This document shows positions 34,490 to 42,499 of a stretch of 42,925 nucleotides of DNA, one piece after another. The translations under genes were made by a program, and so were the position numbers. Numbering within the stretch: position 1 is the stretch's first letter; every line of letters begins with the position of its first letter. Below the pieces are notes generated by a model. The model saw only the letters and a list, made by a program, of their open reading frames with translations, did not search any database and was not told the origin of the DNA. The stretch covers positions 1 through 42,925 of the forward strand of contig DATGHS010000413.1 of NCBI GenBank assembly GCA_035307785.1, written 5' to 3'. The DNA comes from DATGHS01 sp035307785. GTDB lineage: Bacteria; Planctomycetota; Planctomycetia; Gemmatales; Gemmataceae.

Positions 34490-35838
34490 TTCGGCGATTG
34501 GTGATTATCCTTGCAACTCTTGGCCTGCTGGCTGGTGCCGGAACGGGTTTCTATTTCTTCAGCCGCGAGCGACCTCCGGCAGTTCCGCAGCCGGGACTCG
34601 AAGATGCCGACCCGGAATACCGCGCCTCGGTGGAACAGGCTCAGGGCGCGATTCGCACAGCGCCAAAGTCAGCCGATGCCTGGGCGAAACTCGGTAGCGT
34701 CTTCCGCTCGGGCGGGTACCGGCAGCCGGCCGCAGACTGTTTCGCCCAGGCGGCGCGCCTGGATTCCGCCAACCCTCGCTGGCCTTACCTCCAGGGGGAA
34801 GCACTAATCTGGGTTGATCGGCAGGCTGCCATCGAGAGTCTCCGACAAGCGGTGTCGCGCTCCGCGCGCGCCCATGTCGACGAACCGGCGCCGTATTTGC
34901 GCTTGGCTGGAGAGTTGTTGGCGAATGGACAGCTGGATGACGCCGAAGAGCAATTGCAGCACATCCCCGATGCCGATTCGCGAAGGACCGTTGCGCATCT
35001 CTTGCTTGGCCGCGTGCTTTTTGCTCGGAATGACTTGGCCGGCAGCCGCGAAGAATGGTTGCTATGCCTGAACAGCCCGTTCACCCAGCAACAAGCCAAC
35101 AATCATCTCGCGGATCTCGCACGCCGCCTGGGTGAAGTCTCGGCCTCCGAAAAATACCAGGAGCAAGCAAGCCGGCTGCCGGCCGACGTGAGTTGGCCCG
35201 ATCCATGGCTGCAGGAATGCTTGCGGGAACGAAGCGGAATCGCCGCTCTCTTTCGCCGTGCCGAGCAACAGGAATCGCAGGGCCATCTCGCAGATGCAGT
35301 GCAGGTTCTGCAAGAGATTTTGGCGCGGGAGCCCAACTACAAGGCATGCGTTGGCCTCGGGAAGACTTTGCCCAAACTGGGCGATTTGCGCGGCGCAGAG
35401 AAAATGCTGCGTCAGGCGCTGGAAATAGATCCGAGGGGCTTGCAAGCACGCTATTATCTGAGCCGCGTCTTGTTGGCGCAGGCGGAACAACAGCGCAAGT
35501 CCGGCGCGGACAAAGAAGCAACCAGGCTTTTGGAAGAATCGGTCGAGCAGGCGCAACAAACTATAGCGCAAAAACCTGACTACGGTTTGGCCTATCTCTC
35601 CATGGGCATTGCGCTGAAACAACTGCATCGCGATACCGAGGCCGCCGCAGCGCTGCGCAAAGCCATCGACATCATTCCCGATTTGCCCGATCCATACCTG
35701 CACCTGGCCGAATTACTGGCCGCGGAAGGGAAGACCGACGAGGCGCACCGACTTTTGGAACAGGCACAGCCACTCACGAAACCGGATGATCCGCGCGTGA
35801 AGGACGCGCTGGCGAAATTGGGACAGCACAAGAGCTAA
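34486..35838 (+). CDS. TPR repeat protein, membrane-anchored
   Basis: This 450-aa protein has a membrane anchor at residues about 5-26 (LVIILATLGLLAGAGTGFYFF) and TPRs across the remainder, including AWAKLGSVFRSGGYRQPA, AEKMLRQALEIDPRGLQ, GLAYLSMGIALKQLHRDTE and YLHLAELLAAEGKTDEA. The start overlaps the stop of the ASPIC/UnbV gene (ATGA), a coupled pair. ASPIC/UnbV-TPR gene pairs are known in planctomycete genomes from general experience. It probably acts as the binding partner of the propeller protein in the periplasm. Its stop is 18 bp from the convergent meaB gene. Confidence 0.87.
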   Translation: MIRRLVIILATLGLLAGAGTGFYFFSRERPPAVPQPGLEDADPEYRASVEQAQGAIRTAPKSADAWAKLGSVFRSGGYRQPAADCFAQAARLDSANPRWPYLQGEALIWVDRQAAIESLRQAVSRSARAHVDEPAPYLRLAGELLANGQLDDAEEQLQHIPDADSRRTVAHLLLGRVLFARNDLAGSREEWLLCLNSPFTQQQANNHLADLARRLGEVSASEKYQEQASRLPADVSWPDPWLQECLRERSGIAALFRRAEQQESQGHLADAVQVLQEILAREPNYKACVGLGKTLPKLGDLRGAEKMLRQALEIDPRGLQARYYLSRVLLAQAEQQRKSGADKEATRLLEESVEQAQQTIAQKPDYGLAYLSMGIALKQLHRDTEAAAALRKAIDIIPDLPDPYLHLAELLAAEGKTDEAHRLLEQAQPLTKPDDPRVKDALAKLGQHKS

Positions 35839-35856
35839 GGCCGGATACACGCTCTC

Positions 35857-36726
35857 CTATACCAGATGCTCAAGAATGGCCTGCACCCGTTCTTCGTTGG
35901 TGGCCTTCCCCTGCACAATGGTCGCCAATGCGCCGGAGCGGTCGATGTTCCGATAGCGCCGCTCGACCTCCGCTTTCAGCAATTGCAACAGTTGAGTATG
36001 GTCGGAAGCCGAACGCGTGCGCAGCGGCAGTTCGGTTAACTTCCGAGCAAGTTCTGCCAGGCCTTGGCCGGTCTTCGAACTCACGGGTAGCACCGCTACG
36101 GCCCGGCCTGATAATTCGACCATTCCCTGAATCTGTGCCACGGCCTGTTCCACTCCCGGCAAATCTGCCTTGTGAACGACGATGACATCAGCCACTTCCA
36201 GCAAGCCGGCTTTCTCCCATTGCAAGTCGTCGCCGGTTTCCGGTTGAAGGAGCAGCACCACCACATCCGCGAGGTTGCGCACGTCCGTGTCGCCCTGCCC
36301 GGCGCCGGCCGTTTCAATCAGAATTATTTCGAAACCGAATTGCTCGCAGAGCCGGACGATCGTTTCCAGATGCTCGGCCACCGCTTGCTGGCCGGAGCGC
36401 GCCGCCAGGCTGCGGATGTAAACGCCAGTATCGTCAGGCTTGGCTGGCATACGGAAGCGGTCGCCCAGCAGCGCGCCGCCGGTGAGCGGACTTTCCGGAT
36501 CGCACGCCAGCACCGCCACGCTTTTCTCAAGTGCGCGAAATTGCTCGATCAATTTGCCGATGAGCGTGCTCTTGCCCACGCCGCCGCTGCCGGTGACAGC
36601 GAGGACGCGCGCTTGCCTGGCGGACGGCCCAAGCAGAATCGGTTCGCCGCGAGCAGCCAGCGTGATGAGCCGGGCCAGACTGCGGCGATCCTTCTTCTTC
36701 AGGCCGGCAAGCAACTCGTCAAGCAT
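35857..36726 (-). CDS. meaB: MeaB/ArgK-type GTPase chaperone of B12-dependent mutase
   Basis: The 289-aa protein is a G3E-family GTPase that loads and protects the adenosylcobalamin cofactor of acyl-CoA mutases. GTPase motifs are visible: Walker A GSGGVGKST (46-54), the switch motif LIETAGAGQGD, and VHKADL as the NKxD-like guanine motif. The ATG at 36726 overlaps the icmB gene by eight bases; a second ATG at 36759 would overlap by 41. Such overlap fits translational coupling with its target. MeaB (here also seen as IcmF's G-domain elsewhere) works with methylmalonyl- or isobutyryl-CoA mutases. It is the last gene of the mutase operon. Confidence 0.93.
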   Translation of the reverse strand: MLDELLAGLKKKDRRSLARLITLAARGEPILLGPSARQARVLAVTGSGGVGKSTLIGKLIEQFRALEKSVAVLACDPESPLTGGALLGDRFRMPAKPDDTGVYIRSLAARSGQQAVAEHLETIVRLCEQFGFEIILIETAGAGQGDTDVRNLADVVVLLLQPETGDDLQWEKAGLLEVADVIVVHKADLPGVEQAVAQIQGMVELSGRAVAVLPVSSKTGQGLAELARKLTELPLRTRSASDHTQLLQLLKAEVERRYRNIDRSGALATIVQGKATNEERVQAILEHLV

Positions 36727-37126
36727 GGGCCGCCCCACTCGACTGCTTGAGGAAGTCAACGATTTCCGGCAACGGCGTGCCAGGGCCGAATACGCGGGCT
36801 ACGCCCATTTGCAGAAGCTTCGGTATGTCTTCTTCCGGAATGATGCCTCCAACTAGAACGCGAACATCGGGCATATTGGCTTCGCGCAAGAGTTGTAGCA
36901 GCCGGGGCACCAGCGTCATATGCGCGCCACTCAAAAGGCTGACGCCGAGCCAATCGGCATCTTCGTCGGCAACGGTGCGCACAACGTCCTCCGGCGTCTG
37001 CCAGAGGCCGGCATAAATAACGTGCATGCCGGCATCGCGCAAGGCGCGAGCGACGACCTTGATGCCGCGATCATGGCCATCAAGGCCGATCTTGGCGAGT
37101 ACGACACGGAGGGGCTCAGTTGCCAA
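36719..37126 (-). CDS. icmB: Cobalamin-binding small subunit of isobutyryl-CoA-type mutase
   Basis: The 135-aa product is a B12-binding domain: VLAKIGLDGHDRGIKVVARAL has the base-off DxHxxG motif with the axial histidine (His18 from the TTG start). VRVLVGGIIPEEDIPKLLQMGVARVFGPGTPL is the second conserved block. I chose the TTG at 37126 because it has GGAGAGGA about nine bases upstream and gives nearly the 136 aa of Streptomyces IcmB. The GTG at 37153 (144 aa) has weaker support. It is separated from its large subunit icmA by two unrelated genes, and followed by meaB with an eight-base overlap. Confidence 0.88.
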   Translation of the reverse strand: MATEPLRVVLAKIGLDGHDRGIKVVARALRDAGMHVIYAGLWQTPEDVVRTVADEDADWLGVSLLSGAHMTLVPRLLQLLREANMPDVRVLVGGIIPEEDIPKLLQMGVARVFGPGTPLPEIVDFLKQSSGAAHA

Positions 37127-37168
37127 GTTGCTTTTCCTCTCCAGCGGAGCCACATGCTGATACCGCAG

Positions 37169-37531
37169 TTATCGCCAGTGGTTTAGAACTATTACTTGGT
37201 TCGTGATGTCGACTTCGGATTGCTCCAATTTCGTGACGGCCGCGGCTACCTGCTTTTCCGTCATATCGCGTTTCAAATCATTTTCATAACAAACGACCAA
37301 AATGCCCCATTGAGTTCCACCCGCAGTCTCAATGAGTTGATCCAAGTCACGAAAATCGTGATGATTTCGGGTCAAGACGACTTGACCGGATCGAATTGCG
37401 AACTCTAAGTGGCGGACATCCGAAACTCCCGACAAATTGACGTCGACTGGAGTAGTCACCGTGTGGCCCGCCCTATGGAGTAACCTTACCAAGGCTGGCC
37501 CGGAGTTATTGTCATCCAGATAAAGGTTCAT
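37169..37531 (-). CDS. DUF5615 PIN-like protein, probable toxin
   Basis: The 120-aa protein fits the DUF5615 family (PIN-like domain fused to Mut7-C-type fold): it opens with MNLYLDDNNSGPALVRLLHRAGHTV, with the first acidic residues Asp6-Asp7. The second site usually reads T-x-D-x-D-F; here it is VVLTRNHHDF, with Asn where the first Asp is expected, so the nuclease site may be weakened. Family members normally pair with a DUF433 antitoxin, as here with the DUF433-like N-terminus of the gene 39 bp upstream. PIN toxins cut RNA. The start lacks a clear ribosome-binding site. It lies between the two mutase subunit genes. Confidence 0.8.
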   Translation of the reverse strand: MNLYLDDNNSGPALVRLLHRAGHTVTTPVDVNLSGVSDVRHLEFAIRSGQVVLTRNHHDFRDLDQLIETAGGTQWGILVVCYENDLKRDMTEKQVAAAVTKLEQSEVDITNQVIVLNHWR

Positions 37532-37570
37532 GTATCAATTTGGCGTTCAGGCCAACCGAGTAACCGAGGG

Positions 37571-38458
37571 TCATGCGGAAGCCGCGTTTCGGCGGCCAGA
37601 CAGACGATCTGCGCGGTTACTCTCCACAACTGATTGGCTCGAACTCTCCACTGCAACTCCAAATAAGCGTTCAATTAGCTGTGGAATTGAGGCGATGGGT
37701 GCGAACTGTGCTCGCTTAATCACGCGCACGTTGGGCCGAGCAGCCTTTACGCCATGCGAGTTGGCCTTCGTGTGCTTGGCAAGAGGAAACGACTTGATAT
37801 CCGGGAGCGGACTACCTGGTAAACCCCCGAACCAAAGGTACGGGCCGAGTGCCAAGGTATGTTCGTCGAAAATAAGCCAGACTACGCAACCGCTTGGTTT
37901 CTCCGCCAAGCGCATGCTGACGCTCTGTTTGGCAGTCGTTGCACCCCGTACGGACGACTTTAGTTGGATATGACGCAGAATATCGTTGCAGCCAATAACC
38001 AGGTCATACCCACCGCTATCCACCTCTGGTCGCAAGAATTCCGCATTCGTGATACCCAGACGCCAGAGATGCCGGAGAATTTCCCCGATGAAAAGATGTT
38101 CCAACAACTTTTCGCGATAAGAGGAGTGTTCCGAATGAATCGTTATCGATTTCCTCTTCCGCACGAGAGAGGGCGTGAGTGGAGGATGCTTCCTTTCAAA
38201 CTCCCGGATGCGCTCCAATTCCTCCGCCCTTTCCTTGCGAATCAAGTCCAGGTTCGCCTCGCTGTATTCAATCGCCTCCAGAACGGCCTCGAGCGGCAAG
38301 CTCCAATTGTCAGCCACTTCTTCCGGAGTGAGCGAGTCCTCTCCGACAACTTGACCGTAGAGCATGTCGGCTGGAAACTTCTGCCCCTTCACGAATAACC
38401 GCTTAGCGCCTGATTGAGGCCGTGGCTCCAGATGCTTGTAGCCGTTCGTCGCCGACAT
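37571..38458 (-). CDS. DUF433-like antitoxin fused to a PD-(D/E)XK nuclease-like domain
   Basis: This 295-aa protein starts at ATG 38458, which has AAGGAGG at ideal spacing; an in-frame ATG at 38527 would overlap icmA. Residues about 1-90 match DUF433-type antitoxins: RLFVKGQKFPADMLYGQVV, then the HTH-like DSLTPEEVADNWSLPLEAVL, EAIEYSEANLDLI and a charged helix. Residues about 105-270 are a separate domain with YREKLLEHLFIGEIL, DSGGYDLVIGC (Asp152) and HIQLKSS (Gln165-x-Lys167), the order expected for a PD-(D/E)XK nuclease fold, with E119/E120 as an upstream acidic candidate. The C-terminus FPLAKHTKANSHGVKAARPN matches stand-alone proteins that I recall as uncharacterised. The fusion and its DUF5615 neighbour suggest a toxin-antitoxin-derived or defence module. 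Confidence 0.8.
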   Translation of the reverse strand: MSATNGYKHLEPRPQSGAKRLFVKGQKFPADMLYGQVVGEDSLTPEEVADNWSLPLEAVLEAIEYSEANLDLIRKERAEELERIREFERKHPPLTPSLVRKRKSITIHSEHSSYREKLLEHLFIGEILRHLWRLGITNAEFLRPEVDSGGYDLVIGCNDILRHIQLKSSVRGATTAKQSVSMRLAEKPSGCVVWLIFDEHTLALGPYLWFGGLPGSPLPDIKSFPLAKHTKANSHGVKAARPNVRVIKRAQFAPIASIPQLIERLFGVAVESSSQSVVESNRADRLSGRRNAASA

Positions 38459-38477
38459 AAAAACCTCCTTCCCCATT

Positions 38478-40130
38478 CTACCATATCCCCGATGCGTCAT
38501 ACTTCCCAAAGACATCCGCCAGCGCATTCACCAGCTCGCCCACGGTGCAGCGCGCTCGCGCCGCATCGATGAGCGCCGGCATCAGGTTCTTCTTCGTGGC
38601 CGCCGTGCGCTTGACCTCATTCAGACAACGGAGCACCGCCGTCTGTTCACGCTGACTCTTGATCTTCCGAAGCAAGGCGATTTGTTCCTGTTCCACAGCC
38701 GGGTCGATCACCAGCGTTTCGAGCGGCGTTTCCTCCGGCTCGACGAAGGCATTGACGCCCACAATCAGCTTTTTCTTGGCATCGACTTCGCGCTGATAGG
38801 CAATGGCCGCCTCGTGAATCTCGCGGCGGAAGAAACCTTTGTCGATGGCGTCCAACATGCCGCCCAGTCCTTCGATGCGCTCGAAATACTTCCCGGCCTC
38901 GGCTCGCATCTTCTGGGTTAGCGCTTCGATGAAATAACTGCCGCCGAGCGGATCGACGGTGTTCGTCACGCCAGTCTCGAATGCCAGGACTTGCTGCGTG
39001 CGCAGCGCCAGCGTTACTGCGTGTTCGGTCGGCAATGCCAGCGTTTCATCCATGCTGTTGGTGTGCAACGATTGGCAACCGCCCAGTACCGCCGCCAACG
39101 CCTGGTAGGCGACGCGGATCAGGTTCACTTCCGGCTGCTTGTCTTGCAGCGAACAGCCGGCCGTCTGGGCATGGCAACGCAGCTTCCAGGAATTCTCCTT
39201 TTGCGCGCCGTACTTGTTGCGCATTGTCTCGGCCCAGATGTGCCGGGCGGCGCGGTATTTCGCCACTTCTTCGAAGAGGTCATTGTGCGAATTGAAGAAG
39301 AAGCTCAGCCGGCCAGCGAAGGAATCGACCTGCATTCCGCGTTCCAGGCAGACATCGACGTAGTGGAAGCCGTCGGCGAGCGTGAAAGCAAGTTCCTGCA
39401 CGGCCGAGGAGCCGGCTTCGCGAATGTGGTAGCCGCTGATGCTCACGGGGTTCCACTGCGGCACGTGGTGGGCGCAGAACTCGATGGCATCGCACACCAG
39501 CCGAACGGACGGCTCGGTGGGAAAAATGAACTCATTCTGCGCGTGAAACTCCTTCAGAATGTCGTTCTGTGTGGTGCCGCGCAGATTCTTCCAATCGACG
39601 CCGGTGTCTTGGGCATTGGCGAGATAAAACGCCATGATGATTAGGGCTGGGGCGTTAATCGTCATCGACACCGAGACCTTGCCCAGATCGATGCCGTCGT
39701 AGAGGGTGTGCATGTCATCGAGCGTGGAGACCGCAACGCCGAGCCGGCCGACTTCGCCTAATGACCGGGGATCATCGCTGTCCAGGCCCATTAGCGTGGG
39801 CAGGTCGAAGGCGGTGCTGAGCCCCGTTTGGCCTTTTTCGAGCAGGAATTTGAAGCGCTCGTTGGTTTGCCGGGGTGTGCCGAAGCCCGCGAATTGCCGC
39901 ATCGTCCAGAGCCGGCTGCGATACATGGTCGCATGCACGCCGCGGGTGAACGGATACTGGCCGGGGTAGCCGAGATCGGCCTCCGGGTCGAAACCGTTGA
40001 GCGATTCTGGCGTGTACAAGGGCTCGATGGGCATGCCGCTAACGGTGGTCGGCGGCAATTGCGGCGGCGGTGCAGCGGCCAAATCGCGCTCGTATCGTTC
40101 GCGGGCGGCCGTGTCGGTGACTGAAGCCAT
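38478..40130 (-). CDS. icmA: Isobutyryl-CoA mutase-type large subunit (often called methylmalonyl-CoA mutase)
   Basis: The 550-aa protein starts at ATG 40130, which has GGAG six bases upstream; TTG at 40148 is a poorer alternative. It is a B12-dependent acyl-CoA mutase TIM barrel: GQTGLSTAFDLPTLMGLDSDDP, SVSMTINAPALII, GTTQNDILKEF, SISGYHIREAG and QTAGCSLQDKQPEVN are typical. In methylmalonyl-CoA mutase Tyr89 and Arg207 bind the carboxylate; alignment by eye places Phe80 (RQFAGF) and Gln198 (HAQNEF) at those positions here. Isobutyryl-CoA mutase IcmA has Phe80 and Gln198, so this enzyme likely interconverts isobutyryl-CoA and butyryl-CoA. The C-terminal B12 domain is absent and supplied by icmB. 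It is first in the operon with the toxin-like pair, icmB and meaB. Confidence 0.88.
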   Translation of the reverse strand: MASVTDTAARERYERDLAAAPPPQLPPTTVSGMPIEPLYTPESLNGFDPEADLGYPGQYPFTRGVHATMYRSRLWTMRQFAGFGTPRQTNERFKFLLEKGQTGLSTAFDLPTLMGLDSDDPRSLGEVGRLGVAVSTLDDMHTLYDGIDLGKVSVSMTINAPALIIMAFYLANAQDTGVDWKNLRGTTQNDILKEFHAQNEFIFPTEPSVRLVCDAIEFCAHHVPQWNPVSISGYHIREAGSSAVQELAFTLADGFHYVDVCLERGMQVDSFAGRLSFFFNSHNDLFEEVAKYRAARHIWAETMRNKYGAQKENSWKLRCHAQTAGCSLQDKQPEVNLIRVAYQALAAVLGGCQSLHTNSMDETLALPTEHAVTLALRTQQVLAFETGVTNTVDPLGGSYFIEALTQKMRAEAGKYFERIEGLGGMLDAIDKGFFRREIHEAAIAYQREVDAKKKLIVGVNAFVEPEETPLETLVIDPAVEQEQIALLRKIKSQREQTAVLRCLNEVKRTAATKKNLMPALIDAARARCTVGELVNALADVFGKYDASGIW

Positions 40131-40309
40131 AATGGGCTCCGGAAGCAAGAAACAGCGGATTTGTGTCCATTCTGACTAGCGGATCAGGAAATGACCAGAG
40201 CGAGTTAGAGTGCGATGCGTACGGTGGTGAGTTTTCCAAATTTCTCACTGGCGCCGCATTTCGTTGCATTTCTGTAGCATTGTGTAGCATCCGGAAATTT
40301 TTTCCCGTA

Positions 40310-40350
40310 GGACATTTTGGGACAGTTTGGGGACAGTTTTGGGACATTTG
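40310..40350. repeat. Short tandem repeat of GGACA-TTTTG units upstream of the mutase operon
   Basis: Four units of 9-11 bases follow each other: GGACATTTTG (40310), GGACAGTTTGG (40320), GGACAGTTTTG (40331) and GGACATTTG (40342). Just before lies a doubled TGTAGCAT (40273-40290). The rest of the 333-bp gap (40131-40463) holds no gene; the long minus-strand frame at 40205-40633 overlaps the protease and lacks family features. Confidence 0.6.
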
Positions 40351-40463
40351 CGCCGTCCGTGCCGCCATACCAACGAGCGCGCCGCATTGGAAGTATACTA
40401 TACGGATTTACAGATTCAAGCCCTGAGACCCGCAGCTTCTCCAAGTCTCCGCGCAGGCCTCTA

Positions 40464-42455
40464 CTACTTCGCTTGCTGATTTTGTTCGGTGAGCTTCCTG
40501 GCGCTTTGTACGTCGATTTCTGCCTTCTTGGCATCGCCCATTTCGCGGTAGGCCCGGCTACGTTCGCGGATGGGTTCCGGGTAGTACGGCTCAAGCTCCG
40601 CGGCCCGCGAAAAATCCCGGATGGCCTCTGCAAATTCCTTTTGATCGAAATGAATTCTTCCCCGACAAAGATAAGCCAGAGCTAAGTTCGCATCGAGCCA
40701 GATGGCCTCATCGGCATCGGCGAGCGCTTTTTTGAACTCCTTTTGCCGGCGAAAGATCTCCGCCCGAATCGCATAGGCGGGCGCAAACTTGTTGCGTTCC
40801 TTGATCAACGCATTCGCAAGGTCCATTGCTTTGCCGAGTTCGTCGCGCTCGACCAGCTGAACCGCCTGTTCCGCGCGAAGGAGAAATTGATTGTCGGCCG
40901 GCACCTGGCTGAACGCGTCTTGCAGCGCTTGATGTGCTTGCGCCAGATCGCCGGTCCGGCGATACGATTCTGCCAGCAAGGCGTACGCGGAAGCGTTCTT
41001 GCGGTCGCGACGAATTACTTGGTCGAAGTCCGACCGGCATTTCCTCAACCACCCGATGTGCATGCACTGGCGGCCCGCTTCTAGTTGCTCGTCGAGCGAA
41101 CTCGGCGACCACTTCGAGTCATTTTTCTCCAAAAATGTATGCACTTCGCTCACATCGATCCCATAGCTCACCTGCTGTTCGCCATCCTTGCCGCTGGCCA
41201 CGGCAACCACACGGCCATCACTGTTGAAAATGGGTCCGCCGCTGTCATTGCCGCTGCCGGGAGCTTGAAGGATCAGCACTTTTGCCGGCGAGTCGGTCTT
41301 GTTCGGCACAAACGACATCGTACCGGTTTGCCGTACCGTGAGCGCGGAGTACATCCACAACGATTCGTGCCCATTCGGATTGCCGATGGCATGCAACCCT
41401 TCGCCGGACCGGGCCGATTCCTTCGCTAAGCCCAATTCCGCTACGTCCTCGGGCAACTTCGCCAGCTCGAGCAGGGCAAGATTGCGGCTCACATCGCGGA
41501 CGATCACGCGCGCTTGAATGCGAGGTGCCTCGAGATATTCCTTGGCTTCGGTGATTAGTACCCTTCTATCGCGCTTGGGAAAAATTACTTCGATTCGTTC
41601 ATGGGGCCCCGTCGCTTCGGCCGTCGTGAGCGCCAATAAGCCTCCCATATCGAAAATGAAACCCGTGGCTCGATGCGTGCTCGAAGGAGATTGCACCAGG
41701 AGCACGCCACAATAGAGACGTGAATACAAATCGGCAGGTGTTTCTTTTTTCGTTGGTACGGGAGTATCACATAAGAACGTCTGTAGTTCCGCCAGATCAA
41801 CCGCAACAGCGGTTTTTTGCGCGGGCCAGAGTATTGCCGAGCTGATGCCCACTAATTCCCCGCGCGGGTTCACCACCGGTCCGCCGCTGTCGCCTTCGTG
41901 GATCGGCGCTTGTAGGCCGAGCAAGATGGAACCTTTGCCGAGTCGCTCGGTGCGCCACGGGTAACCTTCGCTGGACCGAAAGCGCTGCCGGACGAAACCG
42001 GAAGTGTAACTCCATAGCTGGTCCAGATCGCTGCGGTTGCCAAGCAAATGCAAGGCGTCGCCGGCGCTTGCCGGTTGCTTCGCGTGCGGCAAAGCGACAA
42101 CGCCGGCTGGCAATTCCGGCAACTCCAGCAGGGCCAGGTCGCGATCCTTGTCGCGGCGAACCACGCGCGCAGCAATCCGGAGCCGGCGAAACTCCCGCTG
42201 GTAGTATTCACGCTCGCCAATCAGCTGGCCATTACGATATGCGGGAAAGATGACCTCGGCCGTTTTGGCATCGCCCACGACGTGATAGCAGGTGAGCAGC
42301 GACTTCTTCTGCTCATCCACAACGACGCCGGTGCCGCGACCTTCGCTGCCGGCGAGGACCCAGGCGGTTGAGTGAAGAAGGCGGTCGCGGACGTCGACGG
42401 GCGGAGTCGTAAGCATCCAGACTGTGCTAGCTATAGTGATGAAGCATTGCGTCAT
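40464..42455 (-). CDS. Tandem trypsin-like serine protease with C-terminal TPRs
   Basis: The 663-aa protein has two trypsin-like domains and then TPR repeats. Domain 1 has a complete triad: His58 (LTCYHVV), Asp106 (DRDLALLEL) and Ser190 (EGDSGGPVV). Domain 2 (about 248-420) keeps the serine Ser405 (GNDSGGPIF), but the His position is Glu280 (LTTAEATG) and the Asp position is Asn325 (SRNLALLEL), so it should be inactive and act as a pseudoprotease. TPRs cover about 435-655 (ASAYALLAESYRRTGDLAQ, ALAYLCRGRIHFDQKEFAE). The N-terminus is weakly hydrophobic (ITIASTVWMLTT), and export is uncertain. This resembles HtrA-like planctomycete proteins lacking a PDZ domain. Confidence 0.88.
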   Translation of the reverse strand: MTQCFITIASTVWMLTTPPVDVRDRLLHSTAWVLAGSEGRGTGVVVDEQKKSLLTCYHVVGDAKTAEVIFPAYRNGQLIGEREYYQREFRRLRIAARVVRRDKDRDLALLELPELPAGVVALPHAKQPASAGDALHLLGNRSDLDQLWSYTSGFVRQRFRSSEGYPWRTERLGKGSILLGLQAPIHEGDSGGPVVNPRGELVGISSAILWPAQKTAVAVDLAELQTFLCDTPVPTKKETPADLYSRLYCGVLLVQSPSSTHRATGFIFDMGGLLALTTAEATGPHERIEVIFPKRDRRVLITEAKEYLEAPRIQARVIVRDVSRNLALLELAKLPEDVAELGLAKESARSGEGLHAIGNPNGHESLWMYSALTVRQTGTMSFVPNKTDSPAKVLILQAPGSGNDSGGPIFNSDGRVVAVASGKDGEQQVSYGIDVSEVHTFLEKNDSKWSPSSLDEQLEAGRQCMHIGWLRKCRSDFDQVIRRDRKNASAYALLAESYRRTGDLAQAHQALQDAFSQVPADNQFLLRAEQAVQLVERDELGKAMDLANALIKERNKFAPAYAIRAEIFRRQKEFKKALADADEAIWLDANLALAYLCRGRIHFDQKEFAEAIRDFSRAAELEPYYPEPIRERSRAYREMGDAKKAEIDVQSARKLTEQNQQAK

Positions 42456-42499
42456 GAGGGAATTCTAACGGTGTCTACGGAAGTTGGGCGAGCTGACAA

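Noticed and set aside
38478..40148. Naming the large subunit methylmalonyl-CoA mutase
   Set aside because: Residues 80 and 198 are Phe and Gln rather than the Tyr and Arg that bind the methylmalonyl carboxylate.
40310..40350. Replication origin or CRISPR reading of the tandem repeats
   Set aside because: The units are too short, have no spacers, and no dnaA, rep or cas gene is near.
40205..40633. 142-aa minus-strand ORF over the tandem repeats
   Set aside because: Its composition follows the repeats and an antisense part of the protease gene; no ribosome-binding site or family.
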